Shown: positions 33,295 through 42,198 of the stretch, piece by piece
How positions within the stretch are numbered: position 1 is the first letter of the stretch
How the letters are laid out: every line of letters starts with the position of its first letter
Source: an uncultured Fibrobacter sp.
GTDB lineage: Bacteria > Fibrobacterota > Fibrobacteria > Fibrobacterales > Fibrobacteraceae
Length of the DNA: 64,000 nt
Assembly: GCF_900316465.1 (NCBI RefSeq)
Contig: NZ_ONDD01000020.1
Span: 26,415 to 90,414, forward strand
Reading direction: 5' to 3'
Program-made: the position numbers and the translations under genes
Notes under the pieces: model-generated
What the model was told of the DNA's origin: nothing
What the model saw: only the letters and a program-made list of their open reading frames with translations
The model's database searches: none

Positions 33295-35339
33295 TGGCGA
33301 GCGAGAAAGTAGACATCCGCTACGCCTTCAAGGTGTTGTTCCTTTGCCTAGCTTCGGTGAATCTGGGCCATACCTTTGATTTCTTGTGGCTTGGCCTTTT
33401 ATTTGCAATCTACTTTGTGGTCATCGGTGTGCTGAATGCGACGCGTCGCCGCGAATTTGCGAAACGTCCGCGTTACAACAAGATTTTGGCTTACGGCGCG
33501 ATAGTGCCGCTAGCGCTTTTCTGGGTGATGACGCCGTCCGTTGAAAACGGCGTGTCGCCTTATTTGATTTTCTTGCCGGGAATTTACTTGCTGTATTTGG
33601 CGGCGTTGCAGGAACGGAGCCGCGGAAATGGCGGTTTTGAGGTTTTTGTCGCCTTCGATGGCGTGGGCGCGTTACTCTTTGGAATGTATATGGTGCCGCA
33701 TGGCTGGGGCTTTGTCGGACTCGTTGGATTTTTGCTTGCGCTTTGTGCTTATAGCCGCCGCGGTACGGCACCTTACAAGTACGGGCTCTTTTTGCTCGTG
33801 ATTGCAGTGCTCTGCGCAATCTCTTACGGTGGTTGGCAATACTGGAAAACGCAGCGTTACCGCTATGGGGTGCAAATGGCCGAAAACTATTACCAGCGCG
33901 AACGAATGATGGGCTTTGATCCGGTCGCGGCACTGGGTAGCTTTGGGAGTAATTACAATTCCCGCTACAATAGCCAAGTCGTGTTGCGTGTGTGGGATAA
34001 ACAGCCCTCAAGATACTTTAAGGCGGCCAGCTACGAAAAGTATGTGGCGGGCATTTGGAAGTTGCCTACACAATTTACGACTAGACTTTATCCGGCCTAC
34101 TACCAGGTAGATTATGCTGTGTTTGAGACTGCGGATTCGCTGACGAAGGCCGATTCCTTGCGCGAGGTGGAACAAATCTGGGTTCAATCGACGCTGGATA
34201 ATTTTGGCTTTGTGTTTGCGCCCTATGGTGCCGTGGGCTTTGCGGCAAAAGATGTGGACTCGTTGACTTATTATTCAGGCGGTATGGTGCAGGGCCTGAA
34301 TGGTAATGGAAAACGCTCTGACTGGCATTATTTTAAATGTCGGCCTGTCTCGGCGGAGAATGCGCCGGAGGCTTGTAAAATGCCGGATTCTCTGCTGGCT
34401 CCGGGCGAAGGCGACTTGATGGTGGGTGAGCGCTACTTGCCGCTGATTGACTCTGTGATTGTGGCGATGGACTTGCGCGATACCGCTGTGTCCGATTCTG
34501 TGACTGCGGATTCGTTGGTATTGCAGAAAATGCTTGCCTATTACCTCACGAATTTCACGTATTCGCTTACGGTACCGGGAATATCTCGCTGGGGCGGCGC
34601 GAAGAATGAACCGCTGGCGGTTTTCTGGCGCGAAAAGCAAGGTTTCTGCGAATATTATGCGACGCTTTCGGTGCTGGTACTTCGCCGATTGGGAATTCCG
34701 GCACGGTACGTGACGGGCTTTGCGAATCCTGAAATTGTCGAGGGCTTGCCTTATAGCATTTTCCGCCGCAAGCATTCGCATGCATGGGTCGAAGCGTATG
34801 TGGATAATCGCTGGGTGATCTTCGATCCGACGCCTCCCATTTTGCCGCAGTTTGCGGATGCGCCCAGCTGGTGGAGCGTTAAATGGGAGGGCGTGCGCGG
34901 GCGTTTCGCCCGCGTGATGCATGCTCTTAAAGAAGGCGAGTGGCGCCGCGTTGTCGATAGCTGGCAGAATCAATCGACCGCCCTCTTGGAAAGTCCGATT
35001 CTGTATGCGGTATTCGTAATTCTTGTAGCGGGCTTTGCGGGCCGCAAGATTTATATTGCGTATAAATTAAGCTCCAAGAATCGCGCTTATGTCTCGGCGC
35101 GGTCTCTAGAATGGGTAAACAAGCTGAACCGCGCCGAGCGTGATTTAGCCCGCGCCGGCTTTAGACGGGAGCCCGGCGAAACTGTCGGCAAATTTGCGGC
35201 TCGTATCAGGATTGCGCTTTCACACCTCGCCGAGGACCAAACCCCTCTTAAAAAGATTCAAAGAGCGCACCTCGCTTTGCTCGTTCTAGATGACTACGAA
35301 GAACACCGTTGGAGAGAAACCTTTAATAATGTGAAATGA
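33291..35339 (+). CDS. Membrane transglutaminase-like protein (TgpA family)
   Basis: 682 residues. About six N-terminal hydrophobic helices (residues 10-185), a periplasmic region, and a transglutaminase core with the triad in KQGFCEYYATLSVLVLRRLGIPARYVTGF (Cys near 452), SHAWVEAYV (His near 496) and FDPTPP (Asp). A late membrane helix (about 565-585) and a cytoplasmic tail of the DUF4129 type follow. Family members are predicted proteases or amidases of the envelope (TgpA is essential in Pseudomonas). Last gene of the moxR operon. ATG 33291 and 33294 are both possible. Confidence 0.88.
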   Translation: MMASEKVDIRYAFKVLFLCLASVNLGHTFDFLWLGLLFAIYFVVIGVLNATRRREFAKRPRYNKILAYGAIVPLALFWVMTPSVENGVSPYLIFLPGIYLLYLAALQERSRGNGGFEVFVAFDGVGALLFGMYMVPHGWGFVGLVGFLLALCAYSRRGTAPYKYGLFLLVIAVLCAISYGGWQYWKTQRYRYGVQMAENYYQRERMMGFDPVAALGSFGSNYNSRYNSQVVLRVWDKQPSRYFKAASYEKYVAGIWKLPTQFTTRLYPAYYQVDYAVFETADSLTKADSLREVEQIWVQSTLDNFGFVFAPYGAVGFAAKDVDSLTYYSGGMVQGLNGNGKRSDWHYFKCRPVSAENAPEACKMPDSLLAPGEGDLMVGERYLPLIDSVIVAMDLRDTAVSDSVTADSLVLQKMLAYYLTNFTYSLTVPGISRWGGAKNEPLAVFWREKQGFCEYYATLSVLVLRRLGIPARYVTGFANPEIVEGLPYSIFRRKHSHAWVEAYVDNRWVIFDPTPPILPQFADAPSWWSVKWEGVRGRFARVMHALKEGEWRRVVDSWQNQSTALLESPILYAVFVILVAGFAGRKIYIAYKLSSKNRAYVSARSLEWVNKLNRAERDLARAGFRREPGETVGKFAARIRIALSHLAEDQTPLKKIQRAHLALLVLDDYEEHRWRETFNNVK

Positions 35340-35396
35340 GTAATGATTGATTTCTCATCTCACATTTTACATCTCACATTTCACATTTTTCTATCT
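35340..35396. repeat. Low-complexity CTCACATTT repeat before dapB
   Basis: The gap after the transglutaminase gene repeats CTCACATTTTACAT, CTCACATTTCACATTTTT and TTTCTCATCTCACAT. The preceding gene end (AATGTGAAATGAG) is an inverse match. Comparable in style to the CTACTG repeat at 5984-6013. Confidence 0.55.
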
Positions 35397-35421
35397 TTCC
35401 TCCCAAAAACTAGGAGTTATT

Positions 35422-36252
35422 ATGTCTGTACAAGTGATGGTAAATGGTATTCCGGGCAACATGGGCCGCATTGTGGCCGAAACCTGCGTGGCCCGCGGTC
35501 TCGAACTCGTCCCGTATTCTCTGACGGGTGAAATTATCGTTGAAAACGAAGCCGAAGTCGCCGGCAAGACCATCCAACTTTTGAAGCCGAGCAATCGCGA
35601 AGCTCGCATTGGCGAAGTTCTTGAAAAGTACCCGAACGTCATTTGCATTGACTATACGCATCCGACGGCCGTGAATGACAACGCCGCTTTCTACGTCAAG
35701 CACAAGATTCCGTTCGTGATGGGCACCACCGGCGGCGACCGCGAAGCTCTCGCCAAGCTCGTTGCCGACGCAAATCACCCCAGCGTGATTGCTCCGAACA
35801 TGGCAAAGCAGATTGTCGCTTTCCAGACGATGATTGAATTCTTGGCCAAGGAATTTCCGACGGCATTTAGCGGTTACAAGCTCTCCGTGGTGGAAAGCCA
35901 CCAGAAGACCAAGGCTGACACCAGCGGTACCGCACGCGCCGTGGTGGGTGACTTCCAGAAGATGGGTTTTGACTTCACCGTTGACGATATCGAAAAGGTT
36001 CGTGACGAAAAGGAACAGATGGAACGCATGCACGTGCCCGAAGAATACCTCGGCGGTCACGCTTTCCACACCTACAGCCTCGACAGCGCTGATGGCACGG
36101 TTCACTTTGAATTCCAGCATAACGTGTGCGGTCGTAAGATTTACGCCGAAGGTACTGTGGACGCCGTGAATTTCCTCGCTTGCCACATTGCAAACGGAAC
36201 GGCAAGACCCTTCAACATGATGGACGTGCTCCGCTCCGGCAAGATGCGCTAA
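35422..36252 (+). CDS. dapB: 4-hydroxy-tetrahydrodipicolinate reductase
   Basis: NAD(P)H-dependent step of lysine and diaminopimelate synthesis. 276 residues. Nucleotide-binding start VMVNGIPGNMGRIVAE, CIDYTHPTAVNDNAAFY, GTTGGDREAL, APNMAKQIVAFQTMIE, the SHQKTKADTSGTA active-site motif and FEFQHNVCGRKIYAEGTVDAV. The sequence resembles the plant-like DapB subclass rather than E. coli DapB. The start at 35422 is preceded by AGGAG; the upstream frame is the low-complexity repeat. Confidence 0.92.
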   Translation: MSVQVMVNGIPGNMGRIVAETCVARGLELVPYSLTGEIIVENEAEVAGKTIQLLKPSNREARIGEVLEKYPNVICIDYTHPTAVNDNAAFYVKHKIPFVMGTTGGDREALAKLVADANHPSVIAPNMAKQIVAFQTMIEFLAKEFPTAFSGYKLSVVESHQKTKADTSGTARAVVGDFQKMGFDFTVDDIEKVRDEKEQMERMHVPEEYLGGHAFHTYSLDSADGTVHFEFQHNVCGRKIYAEGTVDAVNFLACHIANGTARPFNMMDVLRSGKMR

Positions 36253-36267
36253 TCGCATTGTAAGGTC

Positions 36268-37284
36268 ATGCGTTCTTATATCCTCCGCCGCTTACTTTTG
36301 ATGATCCCGACTCTCATCGGGATTTCACTGGTATGCTTTATCCTTATCCAGCTGTTGCCGGGTGGACCTGTGGAGGAAATGATTTCGCGTGCGCAGCAGG
36401 CTGCGGCCATGAAGGGTGGGGTAGATGCCTCCAAGGCGCTCTCGCCCGACCAGATTGCGCAAATCCAGGCGTACTTCGGTTTTGACCAACCCGCCTGGAA
36501 ACGTTACCTGACTTGGCTCTGGAACGTTCTGCACCTGGACTTGGGCTCTAGCTATACCTATGGCCTCCCTGTGTGGGACGTGATTACGAGCCGTTTCCCG
36601 ATTTCGCTGTTCTTTGGTATTACTTCGTTTTTCCTGAGCTACCTGGTCTGCATTCCCCTTGGCCTCTGGAAGGCGGTGCATCACGGGAGCAAGCTGGATT
36701 CCCTTTCTTCGGGCGTGATTTTCTCGGGCTACGTGATGCCGGGCTATGCACTCGGTATCTTGCTCATTATCTTCCTCGCAGGCGGTTCGTACCTGGACAT
36801 TTTCCCGCTGGGCGGCCTCACAAGCGATGACTTCGAGGACTTTACCTTCTTCGAAAAGATTGTGGACCTAGGACACCATTTGATTCTGCCGATTTTCTGC
36901 TACATGATTAGCGAATTCGCGTTCCTCACGTTCCTCATGAAGAATTCCGCGCTGGAGGAACTGGGCAAAGATTACATGCGTACGGCTCTGGCGAAGGGCA
37001 TGAGCTTTAACCAGGCGCTCGTTCGCCACGCGCTCCGTAACGCCCTGATTCCCATTGCCACGCGCCTTTCCGAAATTTGCACCTTGATGTTTGCGGGCGC
37101 GCTCCTTATTGAAAAGGTCTTCGATATCGACGGCATGGGCTTGCTTTACTACAACTCCATGGTGAACCGCGACTATAACGTGGTCATGGGCGTCATCTTC
37201 CTCAGCAGCTTGATGGCGATGATTGGCCGCCTTTTCAGCGATATCCTCTACACGCTCGTAGACCCGCGTATTAAATTCTCGTAA
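36268..37284 (+). CDS. ABC transporter permease, YejB/DppB-like
   Basis: 338 residues. Six predicted membrane helices, the first being RRLLLMIPTLIGISLVCFILIQLLPGG, with the binding-protein-dependent permease signature EE-x-x-x-DYMRTALAKGMS...VRHALRNALIPI. The GGPVEEM start and an insertion after helix 1 are as in YejB, the oligopeptide/microcin C importer permease. No yejA, yejE or yejF partner is adjacent, which is unusual. It starts 15 nt after dapB. Confidence 0.85.
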   Translation: MRSYILRRLLLMIPTLIGISLVCFILIQLLPGGPVEEMISRAQQAAAMKGGVDASKALSPDQIAQIQAYFGFDQPAWKRYLTWLWNVLHLDLGSSYTYGLPVWDVITSRFPISLFFGITSFFLSYLVCIPLGLWKAVHHGSKLDSLSSGVIFSGYVMPGYALGILLIIFLAGGSYLDIFPLGGLTSDDFEDFTFFEKIVDLGHHLILPIFCYMISEFAFLTFLMKNSALEELGKDYMRTALAKGMSFNQALVRHALRNALIPIATRLSEICTLMFAGALLIEKVFDIDGMGLLYYNSMVNRDYNVVMGVIFLSSLMAMIGRLFSDILYTLVDPRIKFS

Positions 37285-37314
37285 TAAGAAAGCTTTTTTA
37301 TTGCCACACGGATT

Positions 37315-37343
37315 CGGTTCCACTAACGTGGAATCATTTTTTT
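37315..37343 (+). terminator. Terminator after the YejB-like gene
   Basis: TTCCAC-TAAC-GTGGAA with an eight-T run after it. Its T-run runs straight into the TATATT of the next gene. Confidence 0.7.
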
Positions 37344-37349
37344 TATATT
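37344..37349 (+). promoter_or_regulatory. -10 element of the AmgK-like gene, leaderless arrangement
   Basis: TATATT ends 7 nt before the ATG at 37357. GGAAGG lies only 1 nt from the ATG, too close for a normal Shine-Dalgarno. Confidence 0.5.
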
Positions 37350-37356
37350 GGAAGGC

Positions 37357-38370
37357 ATGAATAACGAAATTGTTTCGCCTGTTATTGAAAAGTATTTGAA
37401 GTCCCGCGGCTATGCCGATTACGAAGTCACCTCTATCGCCGGTGCCGGTTCGGGCCGTAAGTATTACCGAATTGCCTCCGGTAAGCAGAGTGCCGTGTTG
37501 CAGGTTTCTGCCTCGGTGGATGATGATTTTAAGCGTTTTGTGGATTATGCCGAAGCATTCAACTCTTTCGGACTTCCGGTTCCTAAGATTTATTGCGTAG
37601 ACGAAGCCTCTTGCTCCGTGCTTCAAGAAGACCTGGGCGCACACAATTTGCTCGACAACATTGTTTCTCCGGGTTCCGAAAAGAAGACGGGCAACGTTCG
37701 CATTCTCTACCCCGAAGTCATCGATTCTTTGATCAAGTGGCAGAACATTTCCCGCTCGCTTTTCAGCTCTCGTTCCGACCTCTGGCTGCGTCGCTTCGAT
37801 TTCGCCGCTCTCAAGTGGGAAACCGACTACTTTACTGAAAACTACCTGAAGAATTTCAAAGGCATTCAGGAAATTCCTGAATACGTACGTAACTTCTATT
37901 CCTTGATTGCAGTTTCTGTGGAAGCCCAGCACAAGGTACTGATGCATCGCGATTTCCAGAGCCAGAACATCATGGTCAAACCGAATTCCGAAATTGCTTT
38001 CGTGGATTTCCAGGGCGCTCGCCGCGGTGCCATGTTCTATGACTTGGCCTCTCTCTTGTGGGACCCGTACGTAGAACTTTCTCTGACCGAAATCAAGGAC
38101 TTCTTTGAATACTGGCGCGTTTCTTATCGCGAAACCAAGACCTACACCAAGGATGACGCTTGGGAAGCCTTTATTCACGCCAGCTTGCAGCGCGTGATGC
38201 AGGCCATGGGCGCCTATTGCTTCTTGAGCAAGGTCAAGGGAATCCAGAAGTTTGAACAGTACATTGAACCGGGTAAGCGTCAGTTGCGTGTTGTCTTTGA
38301 TGAATTCAAGAAGATTGCCAAGGCGACTTCGCCGAAGACCTTCGACTTCATGGACAACGCACTGGTATAA
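37357..38370 (+). CDS. Aminoglycoside phosphotransferase-fold sugar kinase (AmgK-like)
   Basis: 337 residues with the APH/choline-kinase fold: P-loop-like GAGSGRKYYRI (about 24-34), LQEDLGAHNLLD, the catalytic loop HRDFQSQNIMV (about 205) and the metal Asp in AFVDFQGARRGAMFYDLASLLWDPY. This pattern matches AmgK, an anomeric MurNAc/GlcNAc kinase of peptidoglycan recycling. The usual partner MurU is not adjacent. It abuts the PTS EIIA gene directly. The true substrate cannot be proved from sequence. Confidence 0.75.
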   Translation: MNNEIVSPVIEKYLKSRGYADYEVTSIAGAGSGRKYYRIASGKQSAVLQVSASVDDDFKRFVDYAEAFNSFGLPVPKIYCVDEASCSVLQEDLGAHNLLDNIVSPGSEKKTGNVRILYPEVIDSLIKWQNISRSLFSSRSDLWLRRFDFAALKWETDYFTENYLKNFKGIQEIPEYVRNFYSLIAVSVEAQHKVLMHRDFQSQNIMVKPNSEIAFVDFQGARRGAMFYDLASLLWDPYVELSLTEIKDFFEYWRVSYRETKTYTKDDAWEAFIHASLQRVMQAMGAYCFLSKVKGIQKFEQYIEPGKRQLRVVFDEFKKIAKATSPKTFDFMDNALV

Positions 38371-38799
38371 ATGCAACCGATATACGTAAAACATTATGCA
38401 GAACCCGAGTCCTTTGCTCGGGCTTTGGGCTTTGCTTACGATGCCTTGGTGCATGGTCCGGTCAAGTTCGATCCCATGGTAACATGGAAGTCCTTGTCGG
38501 AACGTGTGTCCCAGGGAATCTATATGGGCGAGGGTCTGCTCTTGCCGCATACGCGCGTGCCGGGACTTCCGCAGCCTCTGTTTGCATTTGCGGTTTGTCC
38601 GAAGGGCTTTACCGACATCGCTGTAAAGCAAGGACAAGTGCCGCAATACATTTGCTTGCTGCTTTCTCCGGCGGAGTCTGCAACGTGTCATACACAGTTT
38701 ATCGCTGGTATTGCGCGCAAACTGCTGAACCCGCAGTGGCGAGCTCAAGCGCTGGATGCAAAAACCCCCGAACAGTTGAATGCTCTGTTCGAGGAATGA
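38371..38799 (+). CDS. PTS EIIA component, fructose/nitrogen-regulatory type
   Basis: 142 residues, immediately after the kinase gene (no gap). EIIA(Fru/Ntr) fold with the phosphorylatable His60 in GLLLPHTRVPGL, followed by PLFAFAVCPKGF and a C-terminal helix. No EIIB/EIIC transport genes are nearby, so a regulatory role (PtsN-like) is more likely than sugar transport. Confidence 0.82.
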   Translation: MQPIYVKHYAEPESFARALGFAYDALVHGPVKFDPMVTWKSLSERVSQGIYMGEGLLLPHTRVPGLPQPLFAFAVCPKGFTDIAVKQGQVPQYICLLLSPAESATCHTQFIAGIARKLLNPQWRAQALDAKTPEQLNALFEE

Positions 38800-38830
38800 T
38801 TGCTTCGCATCAATGATGCTCGCAATGACG
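38798..38830. repeat. Extragenic palindromic repeat (ATTGCttcGC...GCtcGCAATGACG type)
   Basis: On + GATTGCTTCGCATCA is followed by ATGATGCTCGCAATGACG. The ATTGC/GCAAT and GCATCA/TGATGC arms form a long hairpin. On - it reads CGTCATTGCGAGC...GCGAAGCAATC, a form of extragenic repeat I recall from many unrelated bacteria. It lies between convergent genes and may also work as a weak terminator. Confidence 0.6.
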
Positions 38831-38846
38831 TTCTTCCTGTAATTAA

Positions 38847-40307
38847 TTAGTATTGCACGCTTCCGCCTACCATGGCGCGGAAGCCTTCGTAATCGCCAAA
38901 GTAACGGTCATAGCCCGCGCGGAATGTCATCCATTCCCACGGCTTGATTTCGATTTTACCGCCAACTTCTATGTAGTGCAAGGTGGTCTTGTCGTTCAAG
39001 AACTTCTTGTCGGTGGCGCTTTCGGGCGTGTGCATGTCGGTAATGTTGCCGCCGAAGGCGGTGTCTTTGGCGACGGCGCTTGCATGCAGCGTTCCCTTGA
39101 ACAAGGCGTCTTTCAGCAGGCCGCTTTCAACTTTATAAGAACCGCTGACTTCGCTGTAAACTTCCTGGCTGTTCGGGCCGAGATCGGTGCCGAGGCTCTG
39201 GGAATAACTGCGGTACGTGTAGCCACCGCCCTTGTGGTGCGTGTAGACCCAAGGTTCAACGCGGGTGTATTCCAAGTACCAGTTCCAAAGCGTGCTGCCG
39301 AGCTTAAGGCTGTCGCGGGCGACGCCGACAGAGGTGGCCCACTTGTTGCCCCACCAGCCGTCATCGAACATAGATGTGGGGGACTTCATGTCGTCCCACA
39401 AGAGTTCTCCGTAAAATTCCCAATGAGGAATCGTCTTCACGCTCAAATCGAACGCGAGCGAAATATTGTCTTGGTCGCCCTGCAGGTGTTCTTGGAAAAC
39501 GTAAGGAATGAACGGAATCACATAGGCCCATTCAAATTCGCGACCGGTGCTATCGGCGTCTTCATTCGGGTTCGGGATCTCTTCGGTTGTGCTCCCGTAG
39601 AGGGCGGTTTCCGAAAGGCCCAGTGTAATGTTCTTGGGCAGGCTCAAGTCCAAACGGTGTACGTGCATGTACTTGCCGAAGTTTTTCTTCTCGAAAAGCT
39701 TCATGGCGTACTGCGAATAAACAATCGGGCCTAATTCAAACTGGTAGCCGAAATACGGCGTGGGGGCGGGCTCGTAAATGCGGCTTGTTGAATCTTGCCA
39801 CGGGCGGTAATTGCTCTGTTCGCCACGCAGAATCACGTGGTTGCGGCGGGCGGGACCCATGCTCAAGTAATCGAATCCGGCAAGGAGCTTCACGGCGTTC
39901 AAGTCATAGCTGGCATTAGCTGCAAAAAGATCCCAAGTGCGTTTGTTGTCGCTCTGCTTGTTGTAGGGGATGCCTTCGCTCGGGTTGTAAAAGTTATCGT
40001 AGATTTCTTTATTTGTGTGGTCCGTGCTCACCTTGACGCGGGCGTTGAACAAGAATCGTTCGGTAAAGTGTCCGTTCAAAAACAGGCGCACCGAGGCGGA
40101 ATTGTCGTAATGCGTAGGGGCATTCGTCAGGTTCGTAATCGCAAGGGTGTCAAGCAACTGTGCGCCAATATTCACCTCGTGGTGGCGCGCGGAATCGGCG
40201 AACGTAAAGTGGGCGGGGCTTTCGTTGAAAGGACTTGTGGCGTTTGCAGCATTCACAGAGACTGCAAAAAACAATCCCCAATAAAGATTTTTAGTCATGA
40301 ATTTCAT
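38847..40307 (-). CDS. Wzi-like capsule assembly outer-membrane protein
   Basis: 486 residues. Signal peptide (about 1-22, VNA-ANA), then a beta-rich protein with alternating strands typical of an 18-stranded barrel. Segments such as LLAGFDYLSMGPARRNHVILRG and FYGELLWDDMKSP match the capsule-assembly Wzi family, and the final strand ends in GGSVQY. Wzi attaches capsular polysaccharide to the outer membrane. ATG 40307 has GGTGG 5 nt upstream and overlaps the preceding GT2 gene by 17 nt; ATG 40298 is an alternative. Position beside glycosyltransferases supports the call. Confidence 0.78.
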   Translation of the reverse strand: MKFMTKNLYWGLFFAVSVNAANATSPFNESPAHFTFADSARHHEVNIGAQLLDTLAITNLTNAPTHYDNSASVRLFLNGHFTERFLFNARVKVSTDHTNKEIYDNFYNPSEGIPYNKQSDNKRTWDLFAANASYDLNAVKLLAGFDYLSMGPARRNHVILRGEQSNYRPWQDSTSRIYEPAPTPYFGYQFELGPIVYSQYAMKLFEKKNFGKYMHVHRLDLSLPKNITLGLSETALYGSTTEEIPNPNEDADSTGREFEWAYVIPFIPYVFQEHLQGDQDNISLAFDLSVKTIPHWEFYGELLWDDMKSPTSMFDDGWWGNKWATSVGVARDSLKLGSTLWNWYLEYTRVEPWVYTHHKGGGYTYRSYSQSLGTDLGPNSQEVYSEVSGSYKVESGLLKDALFKGTLHASAVAKDTAFGGNITDMHTPESATDKKFLNDKTTLHYIEVGGKIEIKPWEWMTFRAGYDRYFGDYEGFRAMVGGSVQY

Positions 40308-41193
40308 AGTAGCCACCATTGCTTTCAATGAATTTCTTAAGTCTTTTCGTAGAAAGGGTAATTTCGATAATTTTCAGAACGCGATTGAGCTGGCGACGCT
40401 TGATACGTATGGCAAGCGAAATCAGGAATCCGGCCCAAATGCCGACAGCGGGGAATCCGTTGCGCTTGGCAAAGTGAATGCGGTTGCGTATCATCAGGCA
40501 ATCGATAAAGAAGGGAACGCATCCCTTGGCGTTTTCACTTCCGGTACTTGAGCCGATTCTATGGCTGACAATACTTTCGGTAGCCCAGGCAAGCGAGAAT
40601 CCCGCTTTCTTTGCCCTATAGCAGTAATCGCTTTCTTCAAAATACAAGAAAAAATCTTCGCTCAACAAACCGACTTTCTTAATGCATTCGGGCGAAATGA
40701 GGAACGAAGCGCCTTCGATATAATCAAAATGGGGGACGTCCGAACCATGGGGCGCTTGAGGGCGACCAACCGATGCGAGCTTTGCATGCGTGGTTCCTGC
40801 GCCACCGATGTAGTTGCTTTTTTCGTCTACAATCAAGGAACCCGTAATGCCTGCACCCGATTCTTTCGCTTTCTGCAGCAGTTTTTCGAGGGCGGTTTCC
40901 TTAGGCTCGGTGTCGTTGTTGATTAGCCAAACGTATCCGTCAAAGCCTTCGGCCTGTGCGGCGCGCACGCCTTGGTTGTTTGCGGCGGCAAAACCCACAT
41001 TGTGCTTGTTCCAAATGAAGTTTACGGGAATCGAAAAAGTTTCGCCTTGAAAAATCTTTTGGGACTCTTCGCAAGTCGCGTTGTCTATTACATAAACAAG
41101 ATCGGGTTTGACGGTGCCACGTTCCAAGGCGTGTAGGCACCTTACCGTCAAGGCCGCATTCTTATAGTTGACAAGGACTGCGCAGGTTTGCAT
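40291..41193 (-). CDS. GT2 family glycosyltransferase (WbbL/rhamnosyltransferase-like)
   Basis: 300 residues. GT-A fold: VLVNYKNAALTVRCL, VIDNAT, the KHNVGFAAANNQG motif, the DXD-type WLINNDTEP, and the later GASFLISPECIKKVGLLSEDFFLYFEESDYCYR that is typical of dTDP-rhamnosyltransferase-like WbbL enzymes. Start at 41193 shares one base with the stop of the gene before it. Likely adds a deoxysugar to the surface polysaccharide. Donor and acceptor are unproved. Confidence 0.85.
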   Translation of the reverse strand: MQTCAVLVNYKNAALTVRCLHALERGTVKPDLVYVIDNATCEESQKIFQGETFSIPVNFIWNKHNVGFAAANNQGVRAAQAEGFDGYVWLINNDTEPKETALEKLLQKAKESGAGITGSLIVDEKSNYIGGAGTTHAKLASVGRPQAPHGSDVPHFDYIEGASFLISPECIKKVGLLSEDFFLYFEESDYCYRAKKAGFSLAWATESIVSHRIGSSTGSENAKGCVPFFIDCLMIRNRIHFAKRNGFPAVGIWAGFLISLAIRIKRRQLNRVLKIIEITLSTKRLKKFIESNGGYYEIHD

Positions 41194-42143
41194 TACGACC
41201 TTCCCATGAACTTGGCTGCAAATTTAGCGCCGATGATTCCGTACAGGATTCGAGGGAGTATTGCGGTTTTCGACGTTACGTGTGGGTAAAGCGCCTTCGC
41301 ATTCTTGACAATCCAGAAAAGGTAACCGGGCAGAATAAACTTTGTGAGTCTGCTTTCGACATAGGAAATATAGACGTTCAAAAATTTCTGGTCGGTAGCG
41401 CTCAGCTTCTGGTAATGCGGCGTTTCGCGCAACATCTTGGCCCAGCCCAGGTTCAACTTCAGGTTTCCGGTCCAAGTGTGCGTGTGACCAAGCCCGATGG
41501 CGTTAGAACCATGAATGCGGTATTGAATGACGGGCGCCTTGATTGATGCGTAGCCGTTCCTTGCAGACGCACAGAATGTAATCCATTGGTCGTGGACAGG
41601 AACTGCAACGGGAATCGGGAGAATGTCCTTGAGAAGGCTTGCGCGGAAGAGGACCATGCAACCGGTCACGTCGGTAAAGCCGGTCATGATCGCCTGCAAA
41701 GAAAGGTGCTCGGGAATCTGCCCGAGGGCGCGCCAAGAATCGGCGGTCTTTTTTCCGTCGGCATCGATGACTTCGGCATCGCCAAAAACAAGATCCACGT
41801 CGCGGCTTTCGATTTCCTTGATCAATAGCTCATGCTTTTGCGGAAGCCAAATGTCGTCTTGGTCGGCAAGCGCAATGTAATCGTTTTCATCAAGAATCTT
41901 CTGAGCTTCTTCGAGGGCTCTTGAAAATGCGGCACGGTGCCCCTGGTTGTGTTCAAACTTGATAATCTTTAAGGGGAGCCTGTCGGCGTAGCTTTCGAGG
42001 ATTGTTACGGTCGAATCGGCAGAGCCGTCGTCAACGACAATGATAGAATCCGCAGGTCTTGTCTGGTTGACTAGCGAATCTAGCATTTGCGAAAGATATT
42101 TTTCGCCGTTGTACGTTGCCATTACGATGCAGAGTTTTGCCAT
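41193..42143 (-). CDS. GT2 family glycosyltransferase
   Basis: 316 residues. IVMATYNGEKYLSQMLDSL, VVDDGSADST, LADQDDIWLP (DXD region), DVTGCMVLFRASLL, VHDQWITF and IQYRIHGSNAIG: the WapR/alpha-1,3-rhamnosyltransferase type. A hydrophobic C-terminal stretch (about 270-285) may bind the membrane. First gene of the three-gene unit GT2-GT2-wzi on -. Start 42143 follows a TATATT by 7 nt. Confidence 0.86.
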   Translation of the reverse strand: MAKLCIVMATYNGEKYLSQMLDSLVNQTRPADSIIVVDDGSADSTVTILESYADRLPLKIIKFEHNQGHRAAFSRALEEAQKILDENDYIALADQDDIWLPQKHELLIKEIESRDVDLVFGDAEVIDADGKKTADSWRALGQIPEHLSLQAIMTGFTDVTGCMVLFRASLLKDILPIPVAVPVHDQWITFCASARNGYASIKAPVIQYRIHGSNAIGLGHTHTWTGNLKLNLGWAKMLRETPHYQKLSATDQKFLNVYISYVESRLTKFILPGYLFWIVKNAKALYPHVTSKTAILPRILYGIIGAKFAAKFMGRS

Positions 42144-42150
42144 AGCCCAC

Positions 42151-42156
42151 AATATA
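42151..42156 (-). promoter_or_regulatory. -10 element of the GT2-GT2-wzi unit, leaderless arrangement
   Basis: TATATT on - ends 7 nt before the ATG at 42143; the intervening GTGGGCT is not a convincing Shine-Dalgarno. Divergent to the + promoter at 42169-42174. Confidence 0.5.
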
Positions 42157-42168
42157 TAAATATAATGT

Positions 42169-42174
42169 TATATT
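42169..42174 (+). promoter_or_regulatory. -10 element of the GT4 gene
   Basis: TATATT 24 nt before the ATG at 42199; TGGAA lies between as a weak Shine-Dalgarno. Confidence 0.45.
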
Positions 42175-42198
42175 TTAAGCCATTACTGGAATTTGATT

